Translations under genes and position numbers: made by a program
In this document: positions 61,681 through 64,000 of the stretch, piece by piece
Numbering within the stretch: the stretch's first letter is position 1
How the letters are laid out: each line of letters starts with the position of its first letter
The notes under the pieces: generated by a model
Database searches by the model: none
Seen by the model: the letters and a program-made list of their open reading frames with translations, nothing else
Told to the model about the DNA's origin: nothing
NCBI RefSeq assembly: GCF_013204845.1
Contig: NZ_JABMKY010000002.1
Location: 620,001-684,000 of the forward strand
Direction: 5' to 3'
Source of the DNA: Paenibacillus qinlingensis
Lineage (GTDB): Bacteria > Bacillota > Bacilli > Paenibacillales > NBRC-103111
Length of the DNA stretch: 64,000 nt

Positions 61681-62128
61681 TCGGTTTCGCTTCTGTGTCT
61701 GTTGGATGACCATATACCTTGGCATCCACCAAGTAGGTTTGAAAAAAGCTATTGCTCGGCACATTCGCATCTGCGGGTAGGAAGATGCTGATTTGCTCCG
61801 TTGGTTGCGTATCGTCATTGGCTACAGAATGAATGGTTAGCGCTGGAACATGGAATGTATCCCCCGCCTGATAACTGACCCACTCTCCGTTACACAGCAG
61901 TTTCACCTTTCCTACTGTGATATGGATCACTTCCACGACATCATGGTAGTGCGGCAGCACTTGACCGCCTACACCAATCCGCTCCCATAAGATGGAGCTA
62001 ACTCTAACGCCTAAAGCATCTGCCATTGCAGCATCCATAATTTCCCTATGATAGAGTTCTGGATGCGCAGCAATTGGTGTCCATGGCAAAGGTTCACCTC
62101 GTAAAACAGTTGTTTCTTGTGATAGCAT
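61673..62128 (-). CDS. Cupin-domain protein
   Basis: A 151-residue single-cupin protein. The metal-binding motif is GGQVLPHYHDVVEVIHITVG and the second cupin motif lies in AGDTFHVPALTIHSVAND. It may be a metal-dependent enzyme or sensor. The ATG at 62128 follows GGAGGATGTCA, two codons inside the longest frame. It lies between two cysteine hydrolase genes in the cluster. Confidence 0.88.
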   Translation of the reverse strand: MLSQETTVLRGEPLPWTPIAAHPELYHREIMDAAMADALGVRVSSILWERIGVGGQVLPHYHDVVEVIHITVGKVKLLCNGEWVSYQAGDTFHVPALTIHSVANDDTQPTEQISIFLPADANVPSNSFFQTYLVDAKVYGHPTDTEAKPNV

Positions 62129-62197
62129 TGACATCCTCCATTCGTGGTTGCATCATCAAACACGCCTTTATCTTTATTGTTATCTTTATCTAACAAC

Positions 62198-62881
62198 TCA
62201 CAACCTCTTCAAAACCTCAATCAACTGCTCCGAATGTGCAACAGCGCCAAATACGCCGCCTTGCATCGTAATCATTTTCAAAGCCGCCTCATGATTCCCA
62301 GGGTCAGTTGCTCCTGTGCAATCCGAGACTAACAAACATTCGTATCCTCGATCATTCGCGTCACGCATCGTCGTATGTACACACACATCCGTCGTAATAC
62401 CCGTTAAGATAAGGTGCGTTATACCTTTGGTTCGTAAAACCAAATCCAAATCCGTAGCATAGAAGCTCCCTTTGCCTGGTTTATCAATGATTACCTCGCC
62501 GTCCATAGGAGCAAGCTCATCAATGATTTGCCACCCAGGTTCACCCCGAATGAGGATTCTTCCTGCAGGTCCCGACGAACCGATTTCCGCGCCAATTTGC
62601 TTGCTTCGCCAGCGTTTATTCGCTGGCAAATCCGAGAGATCAGGCCGATGACCCTCTCTCGTATGAATAACCGTAAAACCAGGTATAGCGCGTACTTCAG
62701 TTAACAGCCTTTTGATTGGCTTAATCGTCCGAGCTGTCAAAGAAAGATCGTAACCCATACGATCCACATAGCCGCCTTTCCCGCAGAAATCAATCTGCAT
62801 ATCAATAATAAGGAGGGCCATTCTCGAGGGAATCAACTCATTATCATAGGGCCACGCGTACGGTACGGCTTCAATATTCAT
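62198..62881 (-). CDS. Biuret amidohydrolase-like cysteine hydrolase (BiuH type)
   Basis: A 227-residue isochorismatase-fold amidase. The catalytic triad is Asp27 ([18 protein letters not shown]), Lys134 ([10 protein letters not shown]) and Cys167 (TTDVCVHTT). The segments [32 protein letters not shown] and [11 protein letters not shown] closely follow biuret hydrolase BiuH, which splits biuret to allophanate and ammonia. The ATG follows AAGGAG. It lies directly after the BMP-type binding protein gene. Confidence 0.88.
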   Translation of the reverse strand: MNIEAVPYAWPYDNELIPSRMALLIIDMQIDFCGKGGYVDRMGYDLSLTARTIKPIKRLLTEVRAIPGFTVIHTREGHRPDLSDLPANKRWRSKQIGAEIGSSGPAGRILIRGEPGWQIIDELAPMDGEVIIDKPGKGSFYATDLDLVLRTKGITHLILTGITTDVCVHTTMRDANDRGYECLLVSDCTGATDPGNHEAALKMITMQGGVFGAVAHSEQLIEVLKRL

Positions 62882-62918
62882 GGGATCAACTCCTTAATCA
62901 TAAATTGCGCGAAATTGC

Positions 62919-64000
62919 TTATTTAGGAATACTGCCAATAACACCTTCGACAAAATAGTCCGTCGCTTCGAGTTTATCCAGCTCAAGCTTGGCTCCCGCT
63001 TCAATTTTGACCACACCCTTCTGATCTTTGACAGGTCCAATGAATGGATTCAGCGTTCCAGCAACAAAATCCGCTTTGCCTTTGTCCACGAGCTTCTTCA
63101 CATCATCAGGCACCGTACTACCGTAAGAGGTTAACTGAACGACATTATCTTTGAGTTGTCCGCGATATTTCCCATCATATTTGCTGCCTTTAAACGTACC
63201 TGCTACACCTGTTTTCACCATATCCACATAGAGATCGGACCAATTCCATATCGAGCCTGTAATCCAACCTTTGGGTGCTAGAACGGAGGCTTCTGCATGA
63301 TAGCCAACGGAGAGCGCACCGCGTCTTTCGGCGGTTTCAATGACCGTTTTGGTGCAATCCTGATGCTGCGACAACACATCAATGCCTTGATCAATCATAC
63401 TGTTCGCTGCATTCGCTTGCTGTGCGGGATCACACCAGCTACCCGTGAATACGACAGTCGTGGTGGCACTTGGATTAACCGATTTCGCACCGAGCTCGAA
63501 GGCGTTAACATTTAGCAATACCTGAGGAATCGGCACAGAAACGATATAGCCTAACTTGCCGGTTTTGGACATTTTGCCAGCCGCAATCCCTGCTAAATAG
63601 ACAGGCTCCCAAATCGTCCCAAAGTATGTTCCTAAATTAGCAGCTGTTTTCAAACCACCTTGATGATAGAACAGTACATCTGGATGACGCTTCGCTACAT
63701 TCAAAGCAGGATCTAAGTGACCATACGAGGTTGGAAAAATAATTTTCGCTCCGTTCCGTATCATCTCTTCCATTACGCGCTCGGCTTCGGCCGTTTCAGG
63801 GACATTTTCACTGCGCAGCACCTTTAAATCTGGAAAAGCTTTCTCTACACCTTGGCTGCCAATATAGGCCGCTTGGTTATATCCATAATCATCTTTCGCA
63901 CCAACGAAGATAAAGCCAACAGCTTTCCCGCCTGTACCTGCCGCTCCTCCGCTCACTGCTGTAGAAGCAGGAGAGGAAGTTGAACTACAGGCCGCAAGGG
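62919..64000 (-). CDS. BMP-family ABC transporter substrate-binding lipoprotein (partial, 5' end outside window)
   Basis: The visible 360 codons read LAAC then SSTSSPASTAVSGG, so a lipobox lies at the window edge and the start is beyond base 64000. The body has the PnrA/BMP fold (VGFIFVGAKDDYGYNQAAY, KRHPDVLFYHQGGLK, VSVPIPQVLLNVNAFELGA, GYHAEASVLAPKGWITGS). BMP proteins bind nucleosides or purine-like compounds. It is upstream of the biuret-hydrolase-like gene, so it probably imports the substrate of this pathway. Confidence 0.92.
   Translation of the reverse strand, partial: LAACSSTSSPASTAVSGGAAGTGGKAVGFIFVGAKDDYGYNQAAYIGSQGVEKAFPDLKVLRSENVPETAEAERVMEEMIRNGAKIIFPTSYGHLDPALNVAKRHPDVLFYHQGGLKTAANLGTYFGTIWEPVYLAGIAAGKMSKTGKLGYIVSVPIPQVLLNVNAFELGAKSVNPSATTTVVFTGSWCDPAQQANAANSMIDQGIDVLSQHQDCTKTVIETAERRGALSVGYHAEASVLAPKGWITGSIWNWSDLYVDMVKTGVAGTFKGSKYDGKYRGQLKDNVVQLTSYGSTVPDDVKKLVDKGKADFVAGTLNPFIGPVKDQKGVVKIEAGAKLELDKLEATDYFVEGVIGSIPK

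Overview
The window looks like chromosomal DNA of a spore-forming, Gram-positive member of the Paenibacillaceae (Paenibacillus or a close relative). This is inferred from a YesM/YesN sensor pair next to a LplB-type sugar permease, an S-layer-homology protein, a GerA-type germinant receptor operon, a YheC/YheD ATP-grasp protein, YitT, YpbS and a YpdA-type reductase, T-box and TPP riboswitch leaders, LexA boxes of the Bacillus CGAAC-N4-GTTCG type, and strong Shine-Dalgarno sequences throughout. No rRNA, tRNA, CRISPR array, transposase or complete prophage was seen. Base composition is moderate, but several genes contain long GC-rich tracts.

Layout. 1-4 kb: the end of a sugar ABC permease gene, then the yesN/yesM two-component system. 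4-9.2 kb: a histidine phosphatase, a frameshifted zinc-ribbon gene, two Gfo/Idh/MocA oxidoreductases, an alpha/beta hydrolase, a holin-like peptide and an SLH protein. 9.3-14.1 kb: a methyltransferase-TPR fusion, a second hydrolase, a polytopic Lon-like PDZ protease and a HisA of the eukaryotic (HIS6) type. 14.11-15.08 kb: a non-coding array of 19 palindrome-containing repeats of 50-52 bp that abuts the hisA promoter. 15.2-24.2 kb: small conserved genes, YheC/D, YitT, a third Gfo/Idh protein, an HPr-like protein without the active-site histidine, a CDF metal exporter with a terminator in its leader, and thrS under a T-box. 24.6-34.9 kb: a two-domain laccase, MsrAB, Mn-dependent pyrophosphatase, a polysaccharide deacetylase, a nidogen-like protein, a HAD phosphatase, a split ThrE exporter and small genes. 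35-40.7 kb: L-arabinose catabolism (araB-araA, araR, a nearby aldose epimerase) with AraR operators. 40.7-51.5 kb: an XRE regulator, an orphan FabF, HrpB, YpbS, Nudix, Dabb, a YpdA-type reductase, and two genes with LexA boxes (an unknown 101-aa protein and tag). 51.5-55.6 kb: a TPP-riboswitch-controlled thiamine-precursor ABC operon that ends in a TatD-family gene. 55.6-59.3 kb: a gerKA-KC-KB-type germination operon. 59.3-64 kb: a co-directional set of a BMP-family binding lipoprotein (cut by the window edge), a BiuH-like biuret hydrolase, a cupin, a second cysteine hydrolase and a PucR regulator, which reads as a ureide or heterocycle nitrogen-scavenging operon.

The most unusual elements are the 19-copy repeat array beside a eukaryotic-type hisA, the SOS-type small gene with two LexA boxes, the paired isochorismatase-fold hydrolases with a BMP transporter protein, and the TPP leader with two successive terminators and an apparent aptamer remnant. 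Gene starts were moved from the longest reading frame to the best ribosome-binding-site-supported codon where the sequence allowed. All functional calls come from reading motifs; no database search was run.
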